Below are positions 50,785 to 63,855 of a stretch of DNA of 64,000 bases, piece by piece (the first letter of the stretch is position 1; each line of letters starts with the position of its first letter). The stretch comes from Magicicada septendecula (Eukaryota > Arthropoda > Insecta > Hemiptera > Cicadidae), in assembly GCA_034769895.1 (NCBI GenBank), contig CM068368.1:688711877-688775876 (forward strand), in the 5' to 3' direction. The translations under genes and the position numbers were made by a program. The notes under the pieces were generated by a model, which worked only from the letters and a program-made list of their open reading frames with translations, had not been told where the DNA came from and did not search any database.

Positions 50785-51903
50785 TGTAACTACTCACTTA
50801 ATTCCTATTAATAATTAATTCTTACCTTAGGGTTTTTCCCAGAGTCGTACAGACGAAACTGCTGCAGAAAGGATTATTCGAGATACAAGGGGTAAAGATC
50901 AAATAAACAGTTTGTGCTAAAACAAATTGCCTCTGGTTTATTATGCAAAATAACTACTTCGTCTCTCTTTCATGACATTTAAAATTCTTATTTCTTTTCG
51001 TTAGATTAAATACTCGTTGAATGAGTAACAATTTGTAAAAATCAAACAAAGTAACAAAATGAATATTTCTTAATTAACTAGCTTATGACAACTATGGTAT
51101 ACCACAACTATTTATTTTTAGCAATGAACCAATACGTGATGTAGCCACACACTCACACACATTAGTTCTTTGACTTTGTCGTTCTATTTAAACCCCACTT
51201 TGAGATCTCTGAGGTACATTTAAGATTTACAATTTATTTATGTTGAATTATACTCTGGAGAAAAAGGTAAAATGATATTGGTTAAAACTCAGTTAATACT
51301 TAACGTCTGAAGAACTCCGCTGTTTTGCACTTCTGCTGTGAATGCACTGGTTTTTTTTTCTTTGGTTAACACACCATAAATTAGTTTTGACACTGTTTAC
51401 CCGCGGGTACTGTTATTGATTATTTCGTATTAGGTAGATGCGCCACTATTATTTTAATCCACTTTAGAATAACATTTCTTTTTATTTTGTCGGCCGACAT
51501 AAATTTTCGAACACTTAGCTCGTTTAGGTTGACCGCGCGGCCATGAGTTGCAACTGGAACTCGGCCGCACGTTTTACTGTTTGTACAACTTTTAACACTG
51601 TTAATGCGTTGAAAGATAGGCCTACTCTTAATTACGGCCTATCTTGCACCCGAGGCCACCGTTTGAATTTAAATCACCAACTTTACTGTCTGATGCTGCT
51701 TACTACTGTTCACTCTCTGATGACAAACTGCATACTGTGATTCACAAAAAGCCTGCTGCTGGGCCGGTTACGCAATACGTCTGGGCAATTGTTTAGGCTA
51801 ACTGTATGTAGGTTGTACTGGGGCTCCTCACAGGTGAAAGTTAACAATTTATTAATTACTGAATTAAAATTAAAACTGGATCACACACTTCTGTACCGTT
51901 ACA
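50785..51903 (-). repeat. LTR of unit 15 (A'-type)
   Basis: 1,119 bp, sister of the unit 14 LTR. The adjoining internal regions share TTTTTCAAATGATCC and ATTAGGCAAAAC. Confidence 0.92.
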
Positions 51904-52970
51904 ATACCCCCCCAATAAGAGGTTGAAGGCCGAAGCGTTCAAAATCTTATTGCCTAAACCCTAAGAGGATCAGTGAGGATATGGCGCCGCAACCCCCCTG
52001 AGCACTCTACTAAAATCATGGGTTCTTACCCCCCTAGTCCGGCGACTGTGGCACATTCAATTAAAAAAATCAACATACGGCCTTCCATCACTCCATATCC
52101 CACAACTGATTTGTTTCCTCTTAGCCGTACTGGTTCATTGACAAAGCACTGGCTCATTTTTTATTATAAAATATCTCTTAACCCTAGAAAATAGTATTAA
52201 CAAAACAATATAGGATATATACAATACAGGAGTACATATAAGTTCCAGTCAAAATGACGCATTAATTATACAGAATTGCATTTACACAGAATTTCCTTCA
52301 GTTTTCAATTTTAAATGAATATTTTAATCATTATGTTTTTTTATCAATTATTTATTTTACCATTACAATCAAAATTCAGATCAAACTAGATTTAAAGTCA
52401 TATTAAAAATTATCTTTTCAATTTATTTAATTACCTTTCATTAAATTTAACTCATATTGTTTTAATTAACAATTTCAAAATTAATTACATTTTTCAAATG
52501 ATCCGACATAAAATATTACCTACATTATTCAAAAATTTTACATTCCTTTCTTCACATATGGAATTTCTTTTTATTTCATAATAGGATTTTCCTACTGGCA
52601 ATGATTCAGCAGACTACAACACTTTTGTTATTGTCAACTCAGCTTCAACACCTCTGGCTGTAAACATTAGGCAAAACATACAACACACCTGTTTACATAA
52701 ACGGTCGTCTGCCAGACTGGTGTTATAAACACTCCTTCAGTCTAAACATTCTGCTTACCTCACCTCTAACACCTGTACTGCACTTTTCAATTTTTTATAA
52801 ATCTTTTAGTTAACAGTTGTAATAATATAATAATTTTTATACACTTAATTTCACTATAATATATTTACAAATCTTTATCATTATTATTTCAGTTTTATCA
52901 CACTTCAATGTCCAAGGTTGCGAGGTCTGAACCGTAAAACAAAATATTTACAATTGTTCCTTTATGAAGT

Positions 52971-53369
52971 TCAGCCTCCATCGTCAAAAATTAGTCTGGT
53001 CTTTATGTAACACTTTTCAATTTTATTGATACGCCACATATGGTTATTTTTTGTTTTATAACCACAAGAACTTATTTTTTCCATTGTACCAAAACAATAA
53101 TCTACAGGGTTACCCTCCAAAATTATCTTATCATAAATCAAGTTGACATCAGTATTATTTGTAAAGTCTCCGTCAGTGTTTTTTGTTATTACCATTGCAT
53201 TATTATTACCATATTCTGCTACTATAGGTTCATTAACAGGCAAATATTTGTCATCAATATACACATTGTTTGTCACACAAGGTATGTTTTTAATTCTACC
53301 AGTTCTCTCACTATTTAAACTCTGTATTAACTCTTCATAATCTCTCTTCCCCTTAAATATTTCTACCAT
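52971..53369 (-). CDS. Orphan ORF, unit 15
   Basis: 132 residues, open, MVEIFK with EGNPV. Identical to unit 13. Confidence 0.48.
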   Translation of the reverse strand: MVEIFKGKRDYEELIQSLNSERTGRIKNIPCVTNNVYIDDKYLPVNEPIVAEYGNNNAMVITKNTDGDFTNNTDVNLIYDKIILEGNPVDYCFGTMEKISSCGYKTKNNHMWRINKIEKCYIKTRLIFDDGG

Positions 53370-54232
53370 TCTCTCTCTCTCTCATAATCACTTTCATCAC
53401 CACAACATTTCATAATCTCACTCCATCCAGAGGGCAACACAACATTATTACAACATCTGGCTTTACCAGATACACAAAAATAATTTCTTTGACATTTAAA
53501 AGACCTTTTGTCTTCTACAAAAACTAACGAGGAACCTTTGTCCTCCAACACTACTGGTGAAACCTTTTCTTCACCTATCTCACAAGAAAAATTTGCCCTC
53601 TTTTCACCCTCTACACTTAAACTGTCTTCACACTCTCTCTCATTCTCATCGGCATTTGCTAACAACACTTCATTACCAAACTCTACTTCAACAAAATCTT
53701 CCTTATCACTCTCAACATTAATCTCCTTGTTCTCTACTACCACGTTTTTACACATATCATTATAATTCTGATTTGTTTTACATTCAAAATTTTCGATTAC
53801 CTTTTGTATTTGTTTATCAATTTTTTCTGACACTTGTTCTTTAATAGTGTTGAAACATTCATCCATCTCATTTAGACGTTTATTCATACTGATTTCGAAC
53901 TTAACATTTTGTGTATTCATTTCACATAAACGCTTATCAAATTTTTGGTCAATATTATTTATATCACCCTTTAACTCATGGAATTTGTTATTAATTGTAT
54001 TAAATTTAACATCAGAATCACTCTTCTGTTCATTGAAAAGCAATTGCATCATTTTTATCATATCATTATCCTCAGATTGTTTATTTTTATTCATTACGGG
54101 TGGGGTTACCTGAATCCCTGAGTCATCTATTTCATCTGACTTACTTGATTCTCTATTTTGAACTGGGATTGGGGTCGAATGGACCTCCAACCCACTCATG
54201 ACCGTTGATTCGGTCAAACTATTAATTTCCAT
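53363..54232 (-). CDS. gag-like ORF, unit 15
   Basis: 289 residues, open, identical to the unit 13 protein. Confidence 0.58.
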   Translation of the reverse strand: MEINSLTESTVMSGLEVHSTPIPVQNRESSKSDEIDDSGIQVTPPVMNKNKQSEDNDMIKMMQLLFNEQKSDSDVKFNTINNKFHELKGDINNIDQKFDKRLCEMNTQNVKFEISMNKRLNEMDECFNTIKEQVSEKIDKQIQKVIENFECKTNQNYNDMCKNVVVENKEINVESDKEDFVEVEFGNEVLLANADENERECEDSLSVEGEKRANFSCEIGEEKVSPVVLEDKGSSLVFVEDKRSFKCQRNYFCVSGKARCCNNVVLPSGWSEIMKCCGDESDYEREREW

Positions 54233-54397
54233 TTTTGTTTTATATTATTTTTACATATATAAATATGCCCGGTTTTGCTTTCACAGTCTACAATTTACAA
54301 CCTCGCCCCACTCCCAAATAACCCGTTCTGCAGCTTAATTATGTCTGGCGAATATACGTTATAAACCCTATACTCGAGTCCCTGTTCGGGCGCCATT

Positions 54398-55516
54398 TGT
54401 AACTACTCACTTAATTCCTATTAATAATTAATTCTTACCTTAGGGTTTTTCCCAGAGTCGTACAGACGAAACTGCTGCAGAAAGGATTATTCGAGATACA
54501 AGGGGTAAAGATCAAATACACAGTTTGTGCTAAAACAAATTGCCTCTGGTTTATTATGCAAAATAACTACTTCGTCTCTCTTTCATGACATTTAAAATTC
54601 TTATTTCTTTTCGTTAGATTAAATACTCGTTGAATGAGTAACAATTTGTAAAAATCAAACAAAGTAACAAAATGAATATTTCTTAATTAACTAGCTTATG
54701 ACAACTATGGTATACCACAACTATTTATTTTTAGCAATGAACCAATACGTGATGTAGCCACACACTCACACACATTAGTTCTTTGACTTTGTCGTTCTAT
54801 TTAAACCCCACTTTGAGATCTCTGAGGTACATTTAAGATTTACAATTTATTTATGTTGAATTATACTCTGGAGAAAAAGGTAAAATGATATTGGTTAAAA
54901 CTCAGTTAATACTTAACGTCTGAAGAACTCCGCTATTTTGCACTTCTGCTGTGAATGCACTGTTTTTTTTTTCTTTGGTTAACACACCATAAATTAGTTT
55001 TGACACTGTTTACCCGCGGGTACTGTTATTGATTATTTCGTATTAGGTTGATGCGCCACTATTATTTTAATCCACTTTAGAATAACATTTCTTTTTATTT
55101 TGTCGGCCGACATAAATTTTCGAACACTTAGCTCGTTTAGGTTGACCGCGCGGCCATGAGTTGCAACTGGAACTCGGCCACACGTTTTACTGTTTGTACA
55201 ACTTTTAACACTGTTAATGCGTTGAAAGATAGGCCTACTCTTAATTACGGCCTATCTTGCACCCGAGGCCACCGTTTGAATTTAAATCACCAACTTTACT
55301 GTCTGATGCTGCTTACTACTGTTCACTCTCTGATGACAAACTGCATACTGTGATTCACAAAAAGCCTGCTGCTGGGCCGGTTACGCAATACGTCTGGGCA
55401 ATTGTTTAGGCTAACTGTATGTAGGTTGTACTGAGGCTCCTCATAGGTGAAAGTTAACAGTTTATTAATTACTGAATTAAAATTAAAACTGGATCACACA
55501 CTTCTGTACCGTTACA
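54398..55516 (-). repeat. LTR of unit 16 (A''-type)
   Basis: 1,119 bp. A-type with CTGAGGCTCCTCATAGG near 55431, shared with units 17 and 18. CGCTATTTTGC and AACAGTTTATT are shared with unit 18 only. Confidence 0.92.
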
Positions 55517-56580
55517 ATACCCCCCCAATAAGAGGTTGAAGGCCGAAGCGTTCAAACTCTTATTGCCTAAACCCTAAGAGGATCAGTGAGGATATGGCGC
55601 CGCAACCCCCCTGAGCACTCTACTAAAATCATGGGTTCTTACCCCCCTAGTCCGGCGACTGTGGCACATTCAATTAAAAAATCAACATACGGCCTTCCAT
55701 CACTCCATATCCCACAACTGATTTGTTTCCTCTTAGCCGTACTGGTTCATTGACAAAGCACTGGCTCATTTTTTATTATAAAATATCTCTTAACCCTAGA
55801 AAATAGTATTAACAAAACAATATAGGATATATACAATACAGGAGTACATATAAGTTCCAGTCAAAATGACGCATTAATTATACAGAATTGCATTTACACA
55901 GAATTTCCTTCAGTTTTCAATTTTAAATGAATATTTTAATCATTATGTTTTTATCAATTATTTATTTTACCATTACAATCAAAATTCAGATCAAACTAGA
56001 TTTAAAGTCATATTAAAAATTATCTTTTCAATTTATTTAATTACCTTTCATTAAATTTAACTCATATTGTTTTAATTAACAATTTCAAAATTAATTACAT
56101 TTTTCAAAATGATCCGACATAAAATATTACCTACATTATTCAAAAATTTTACATCCTTTCTTCACATATGGAATTTCTTTTTATTTCATAATAGGATTTT
56201 CCTACTGGCAATGATTCAGCAGACTACAACACTTTTGTTATTGTCAACTCAGCTTCAACACCTCTGGCTGTAAACATTAGTCAAAACATACAACACACCT
56301 GTTTACATAAACGGTCGTCTGCCAGACTGGTGTTATAAACACTCCTTCAGTCTAAACATTCTGCTTACCTCACCTCTAACACCTGTACTGCACTTTTCAA
56401 TTTTTTATAAATCTTTTAGTTAACAATTGTAATAATATAATAATTTTTATACAATTAATTTCACTATAATATATTTACAAATCTTTATCATTATTATTTC
56501 AGTTTTATCACACTTCAATGTCCAAGGTTGCGAGGTCTGAACCGTAAAACAAAATATTTACAATTGTTCCTTTATGAAGT

Positions 56581-56979
56581 TCAGCCTCCATCGTCAAAAA
56601 TTAGTCTGGTCTTTATGTAACACTTTTCAATTTTATTGATACGCCACATATGGTTATTTTTTGTTTTATAACCACAAGAACTTATTTTTTCCATTGTACC
56701 AAAACAATAATCTACAGGGTTACCCTCCAAAATTATCTTATCATAAATCAAGTTGACATCAGTATTATTTGTAAAGTCTCCGTCAGTGTTTTTTGTTATT
56801 ACCATTGCATTATTATTACCATATTCTGCTACTATAGGTTCATTAACAGGCAAATATTTGTCATCAATATACACATTGTTTGTCACACAAGGTATGTTTT
56901 TAATTCTACCAGTTCTCTCACTATTTAAACTCTGTATTAACTCTTCATAATCTCTCTTCCCCTTAAATATTTCTACCAT
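56581..56979 (-). CDS. Orphan ORF, unit 16
   Basis: 132 residues, open, MVEIFK with EGNPV. Confidence 0.48.
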   Translation of the reverse strand: MVEIFKGKRDYEELIQSLNSERTGRIKNIPCVTNNVYIDDKYLPVNEPIVAEYGNNNAMVITKNTDGDFTNNTDVNLIYDKIILEGNPVDYCFGTMEKISSCGYKTKNNHMWRINKIEKCYIKTRLIFDDGG

Positions 56980-57841
56980 TCTCTCTCTCTCTCATAATCA
57001 CTTTCATCACCACAACATTTCATAATCTCACTCCATCCAGAGGGCAACACAACATTATTACAACATCTGGCTTTACCAGATACACAAAAATAATTTCTTT
57101 GACATTTAAAAGACCTTTTGTCTTCTGCAAAAACTAACGAGGAACCTTTGTCCTCCAACACTACTGGTGAAACCTTTTCTTCACCTATCTCACAAGAAAA
57201 ATTTGCCCTCTTTTCACCCTCTACACTTAAACTGTCTTCACACTTTCTCTCATTCTCATCGGCATTTGCTAACAACACTTCATTACTAACTCTACTTCAA
57301 CAAAATCTTCCTTATCACTCTCAACATTAATCTCCTTGTTCTCTACTACCACGTTTTTACACATACCATTATAATTCTGATTTGTTTTACATTCAAAATT
57401 TTCGATTACCTTTTGTATTTGTTTATCAATTTTTTCTGAAACTTGTTCTTTAATAGTGTTGAAACATTCATCCATCTCATTTAGACGTTTATTCATAATG
57501 ATTTCGAACTTAACATTTTGTGTATTCATTTCACATAAACGCTTATCAAATTTTTGGTCAATATTATTTATATCACCCTTTAACTCATGGAATTTGCTAT
57601 TAATTGTATTAAATTTAACATCAGAATCACTCTTCTGTTCATTGAAAAGCAATTGCATCATTTTTATCATATCATTATCCTCAGATTGTTTATTTTTATT
57701 CATTACGGGTGGGGTTACCTGAATCCCTGAGTCATCTATTTCATCTGACTTACTTGATTCTCTATTTTGAACTGGGATTGGGGTCGAATGGACCTCCAAC
57801 CCACTCATGACCGTTGATTCGGTCAAACTATTATTTTCCAT
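56973..57841 (-). pseudogene. gag-like ORF, unit 16 (broken)
   Basis: Gag-like sequence with several private residues, the most changed gag copy in the right-hand block; broken, about one break. Confidence 0.6.
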
Positions 57842-58006
57842 TTTTGTTTTATATTATTTTTACATATATAAATATGCCCGGTTTTGCTTTCACAGTCTAC
57901 AATTTACAACCTCGCCCCACTCCCAAATAACCCGTTCTGCAGCTTAATTATGTCTGGCGAATATACGTTATAAACCCTATACTCGAGTCCCTGTTCGGGC
58001 GCCATT

Positions 58007-59122
58007 TGTAACTACTCACTTAATTCCTATTAATAATTAATTCTTACCTTAGGGTTTTTCCCAGAGTCGTACAGACGAAACTGCTGCAGAAAGGATTATT
58101 CGAGATACAAGGGGTAAAGATCAAATACACAGTTTGTGCTAAAACAAATTGCCTCTGGTTTATTATGCAAAATAACTACTTCGTCTCTCTTTCATGACAT
58201 TTAAAATTCTTATTTCTTTTCGTTAGATTAAATACTCGTTGAATGAGTAACAATTTGTAAAAATCAAACAAAGTAACAAAATGAATATTTCTTAATTAAC
58301 TAGCTTATGACAACTATGGTATACCACAACTATTTATTTTTAGCAATGAACCAATACGTGATGTAGCCACACACTCACACACATTAGTTCTTTGACTTTG
58401 TCGTTCTATTTAAACCCCACTTTGAGATCTCTGAGGTACATTTAAGATTTACAATTTATTATGTTGAATTATACTCTGGAGAAAAGGTAAAATGATATTG
58501 GTTAAAACTCAGTTAATACTTAACGTCTGAAGAACTCCGCTGTTTTGCACTTCTGCTGTGAATGCACTGGTTTTTTTTTCTTTGGTTAACACACCATAAA
58601 TTAGTTTTGACACTGTTTACCCGCGGGTACTGTTATTGATTATTTCGTATTAGGTTGATGCGCCACTATTATTTTAATCCACTTTATAATAACATTTCTT
58701 TTTATTTTGTCGGCCGACATAAATTTTCGAACACTTAGCTCGTTTAGGTTGACCGCGCGGCCATGAGTTGCAACTGGAACTCGGCCACACGTTTTACTGT
58801 TTGTACAACTTTTAACACTGTTAATGCGTTGAAAGATAGGCCTACTCTTAATTACGGCCTATCTTGCACCCGAGGCCACCGTTTGAATTTAAATCACCAA
58901 CTTTACTGTCTGATGCTGCTTACTACTGTTCACTCTCTGATGACAAACTGCATACTGTGATTCACAAAAGCCTGCTGCTGGGCCGGTTACGCAATACGTC
59001 TGGGCAATTGTTTAGGCTAACTGTATGTAGGTTGTACTGAGGCTCCTCATAGGTGAAAGTTAACAATTTATTAATTACTGAATTAAAATTAAAACTGGAT
59101 CACACACTTCTGTACCGTTACA
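58007..59122 (-). repeat. LTR of unit 17 (A''-type)
   Basis: 1,116 bp, shortened by small homopolymer changes. Shares CTGAGGCTCC with units 16 and 18. The adjoining internal region shares a shortened T-run and ACATCCTTTC with unit 16. Confidence 0.92.
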
Positions 59123-60177
59123 ATACCCCCCCAATAAGAGGTTGAAGGCCGAAGCGTTCAAACTCTTATTGCCTAAACCCTAAGAAGATCAGTGAGGATA
59201 TGGCGCCGCAACCCCCCTGAGCACTCTACTAAAATCATGGGTTCTTACCCCCCTAGTCCGGCGACTGTGGCACATTCAATTAAAAAATCAACATACGGCC
59301 TTCCATCACTCCATATCCCACAACTGATTTGTTTCCTCTTAGCCGTACTGGTTCATTGACAAAGCACTGGCTCATTTTTTATTATAAAATATCTCTTAAC
59401 CCTAGAAAATAGTATTAACAAAACAATATAGGATATATACAATACAGGAGTACATATAAGGTCCAGTCAAAATGACGCATTAATTATACAGAATTGCATT
59501 TACACAGAATTTCCTTCAGTTTTCAATTTTAAATGAATATTTTAATCATTATGTTTTTATCAATTATTTATTTTACCATTACAATCAAAATTCAGATCAA
59601 ACTAGATTTAAAGTCATATTAAAAATTATCTTTTCAATTTATTTAATTACCTTTCATTAAATTTAACTCATATTGTTTTAATTAACAATTTCAAAATTAA
59701 TTACATTTTTCAAAATGATCCGACATAAAATATTACCTACATTATTCAAAAATTTTACATCCTTTCTTCACATATGGAATTTCTTTTTATTTCATAATAG
59801 GATTTTCCTACTGGCAATGATTCAGCAGACTACAACACTTTTGTTATTGTCAACTCAGCTTCAACACCTCTGGCTGTAAACATTAGTCAAAACATACAAC
59901 ACACCTGTTTACATAAACGGTCGTCTGCCAGACTGGTGTTATAAACACTCCTTCAGTCTAAACATTCTGCTTACCTCACCTCTAACACCTGTACTGCACT
60001 TTTCAATTTTTTATAAATCTTTTAGTTAACAATTGTAATAATATAATAATTTTTATACAATTAATTTCACTATAATATATTTACAAATCTTTATCATTAT
60101 TATTTCAGTTTTATCACACTTCAATGTCCAAGGTTGCGAGGTCTGAACCGTAAAACAAAATATTTACAATTGTTCCT

Positions 60178-60585
60178 TTATGAAGTTCTGCCTCCATCGT
60201 CAAAAATTAGTCTGGTCTTTATGTAACACTTTTCAATTTTATTGATACGCCACATATGGTTATTTTTTGTTTTATAACCACAAGAACTTATTTTTTCCAT
60301 TGTACCAAAACAATAATCTACAGGGTTACCCTCCAAAATTATCTTATCATAAATCAAGTTGACATCAGTATTATTTGTAAAGTCTCCGTCAGTGTTTTTT
60401 GTTATTACCATTGCATTATTATTACCATATTCTGCTACTATAGGTTCATTAACAGGCAAATATTTGTCATCAATATACACATTGTTTGTCACACAAGGTA
60501 TGTTTTTAATTCTACCAGTTCTCTCACTATTTAAACTCTGTATTAACTCTTCATAATCTCTCTTCCCCTTAAATATTTCTACCAT
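60178..60585 (-). CDS. Orphan ORF, unit 17
   Basis: Open over 135 residues, MVEIFK with EGNPV, otherwise as in units 13, 15 and 16. Confidence 0.45.
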   Translation of the reverse strand: MVEIFKGKRDYEELIQSLNSERTGRIKNIPCVTNNVYIDDKYLPVNEPIVAEYGNNNAMVITKNTDGDFTNNTDVNLIYDKIILEGNPVDYCFGTMEKISSCGYKTKNNHMWRINKIEKCYIKTRLIFDDGGRTS

Positions 60586-61228
60586 TCTCTCTCTCTCTCA
60601 TAATCACTTTCATCACCACAACATTTCATAATCTCACTCCATCCAGAGGCAACACAACATTATTACAACATCTGGCTTTACCAGATACACAAAAATAATT
60701 TCTTTGACATTTAAAAGACCTTTTGTCTTCTACAAAAACTAACGAGGAACCTTTGTCCTCCAACACTACTGGTGAAACCTTTTCTTCACCTATCTCACAA
60801 GAAAAATTTGCCCTCTTTTCACCCTCTACACTTAAACTGTCTTCACACTCTCTCTCATTCTCATCGGCATTTGCTAACAACACTTCATTACCAAACTCTA
60901 CTTCAACAAAATCTTCCTTATCACTCTCAACATTAATCTCCTTGTTCTCTACTACCACGTTTTTACACATATCATTATAATTCTGATTTGTTTTACATTC
61001 AAAATTTTCGATTACCTTTTGTATTTGTTTATCAATTTTTTCTGACACTTGTTCTTTAATAGTGTTGAAACATTCATCCATCTCATTTAGACGTTTATTC
61101 ATACTGATTTCGAACTTAACATTTTGTGTATTCATTTCACATAAACGCTTATCAAATTTTTGGTCAATATTATTTATATCACCCTTTAACTCATGGAATT
61201 TGTTATTAATTGTATTAAATTTAACATC
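60579..61228 (-). pseudogene. gag-like ORF, unit 17, cut by the assembly gap (broken)
   Basis: C-terminal part of a gag-like copy with the EFGNE and INNKF haplotype of units 13 and 15. It runs into the N gap; about one break in the visible part. Confidence 0.55.
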
Positions 61229-61728
61229 NNNNNNNNNNNNNNNNNNNNNNNNNNNNNNNNNNNNNNNNNNNNNNNNNNNNNNNNNNNNNNNNNNNNNNNN
61301 NNNNNNNNNNNNNNNNNNNNNNNNNNNNNNNNNNNNNNNNNNNNNNNNNNNNNNNNNNNNNNNNNNNNNNNNNNNNNNNNNNNNNNNNNNNNNNNNNNNN
61401 NNNNNNNNNNNNNNNNNNNNNNNNNNNNNNNNNNNNNNNNNNNNNNNNNNNNNNNNNNNNNNNNNNNNNNNNNNNNNNNNNNNNNNNNNNNNNNNNNNNN
61501 NNNNNNNNNNNNNNNNNNNNNNNNNNNNNNNNNNNNNNNNNNNNNNNNNNNNNNNNNNNNNNNNNNNNNNNNNNNNNNNNNNNNNNNNNNNNNNNNNNNN
61601 NNNNNNNNNNNNNNNNNNNNNNNNNNNNNNNNNNNNNNNNNNNNNNNNNNNNNNNNNNNNNNNNNNNNNNNNNNNNNNNNNNNNNNNNNNNNNNNNNNNN
61701 NNNNNNNNNNNNNNNNNNNNNNNNNNNN
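61229..61728. other. Assembly gap (500 N)
   Basis: Exactly 500 N, a typical placeholder size. Sequence before the gap stops at the point equivalent to unit 1 base 3414, and sequence after it resumes at the equivalent of 2791. The phase therefore steps back about 623 bp. Long frames called through the N are artefacts. Confidence 0.97.
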
Positions 61729-62571
61729 ACTTTCATCACCACAACATTTCATAATCTCACTCCATCCAGAGGGCAACACAACATTATTACAACATCTGGC
61801 TTTACCAGATACACAAAAATAATTTCTTTGACATTTAAAAGACCTTTTGTCTTCTACAAAAACTAACGAGGAACCTTTGTCCTCCAACACTACTGGTGAA
61901 ACCTTTTCTTCACCTATCTCACAAGAAAAATTTGCCCTCTTTTCACCCTCTACACTTAAACTGTCTTCACACTCTCTCTCATTCTCATCGGCATTTGCTA
62001 ACAACACTTCATTACCAAACTCTACTTCAACAAAATCTTCCTTATCACTCTCAACATTAATCTCCTTGTTCTCTACTACCACGTTTTTACACATATCATT
62101 ATAATTCTGATTTGTTTTACATTCAAAATTTTCGATTACCTTTTGTATTTGTTTATCAATTTTTTCTGACACTTGTTCTTTAATAGTGTTGAAACATTCA
62201 TCCATCTCATTTAGACGTTTATTCATACTGATTTCGAACTTAACATTTTGTGTATTCATTTCACATAAACGCTTATCAAATTTTTGGTCAATATTATTTA
62301 TATCACCCTTTAACTCATGGAATTTGTTATTAATTGTATTAAATTTAACATCAGAATCACTCTTCTGTTCATTGAAAAGCAATTGCATCATTTTTATCAT
62401 ATCATTATCCTCAGATTGTTTATTTTTATTCATTACGGGTGGGGTTACCTGAATCCCTGAGTCATCTATTTCATCTGACTTACTTGATTCTCTATTTTGA
62501 ACTGGGATTGGGGTCGAATGGACCTCCAACCCACTCATGACCGTTGATTCGGTCAAACTATTAATTTCCAT
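61729..62571 (-). CDS. gag-like ORF right of the gap (3' end in the gap)
   Basis: 281 codons are readable from the MEINS start to the gap edge, with INNKF and EFGNE as in units 13, 15 and 17. The last eight residues and the orphan ORF of this copy are not visible. Confidence 0.55.
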
Positions 62572-62736
62572 TTTTGTTTTATATTATTTTTACATATATA
62601 AATATGCCCGGTTTTGCTTTCACAGTCTACAATTTACAACCTCGCCCCACTCCCAAATAACCCGTTCTGCAGCTTAATTATGTCTGGCGAATATACGTTA
62701 TAAACCCTATACTCGAGTCCCTGTTCGGGCGCCATT

Positions 62737-63855
62737 TGTAACTACTCACTTAATTCCTATTAATAATTAATTCTTACCTTAGGGTTTTTCCCAGAGTCGT
62801 ACAGACGAAACTGCTGCAGAAAGGATTATTCGAGATACAAGGGGTAAAGATCAAATACACAGTTTGTGCTAAAACAAATTGCCTCTGGTTTATTATGCAA
62901 AATAACTACTTCGTCTCTCTTTCATGACATTTAAAATTCTTATTTCTTTTCGTTAGATTAAATACTCGTTGAATGAGTAACAATTTGTAAAAATCAAACA
63001 AAGTAACAAAATGAATATTTCTTAATTAACTAGCTTATGACAACTATGGTATACCACAACTATTTATTTTTAGCAATGAACCAATACGTGATGTAGCCAC
63101 ACACTCACACACATTAGTTCTTTGACTTTGTCGTTCTATTTAAACCCCACTTTGAGATCTCTGAGGTACATTTAAGATTTACAATTTATTTATGTTGAAT
63201 TATACTCTGGAGAAAAAGGTAAAATGATATTGGTTAAAACTCAGTTAATACTTAACGTCTGAAGAACTCCGCTATTTTGCACTTCTGCTGTGAATGCACT
63301 GTTTTTTTTTTCTTTGGTTAACACACCATAAATTAGTTTTGACACTGTTTACCCGCGGGTACTGTTATTGATTATTTCGTATTAGGTTGATGCGCCACTA
63401 TTATTTTAATCCACTTTAGAATAACATTTCTTTTTATTTTGTCGGCCGACATAAATTTTCGAACACTTAGCTCGTTTAGGTTGACCGCGCGGCCATGAGT
63501 TGCAACTGGAACTCGGCCACACGTTTTACTGTTTGTACAACTTTTAACACTGTTAATGCGTTGAAAGATAGGCCTACTCTTAATTACGGCCTATCTTGCA
63601 CCCGAGGCCACCGTTTGAATTTAAATCACCAACTTTACTGTCTGATGCTGCTTACTACTGTTCACTCTCTGATGACAAACTGCATACTGTGATTCACAAA
63701 AAGCCTGCTGCTGGGCCGGTTACGCAATACGTCTGGGCAATTGTTTAGGCTAACTGTATGTAGGTTGTACTGAGGCTCCTCATAGGTGAAAGTTAACAGT
63801 TTATTAATTACTGAATTAAAATTAAAACTGGATCACACACTTCTGTACCGTTACA
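62737..63855 (-). repeat. LTR of unit 18 (A''-type)
   Basis: 1,119 bp, closest to the unit 16 LTR (shared CGCTATTTTGC, AACAGTTTATT and CTGAGGCTCC). Confidence 0.92.

Noticed and set aside
61062-62571. Long ORFs (173-461 residues) through the N gap
   Set aside because: Unknown bases were read as open codons. The real sequence on each side belongs to separate gag-like fragments.
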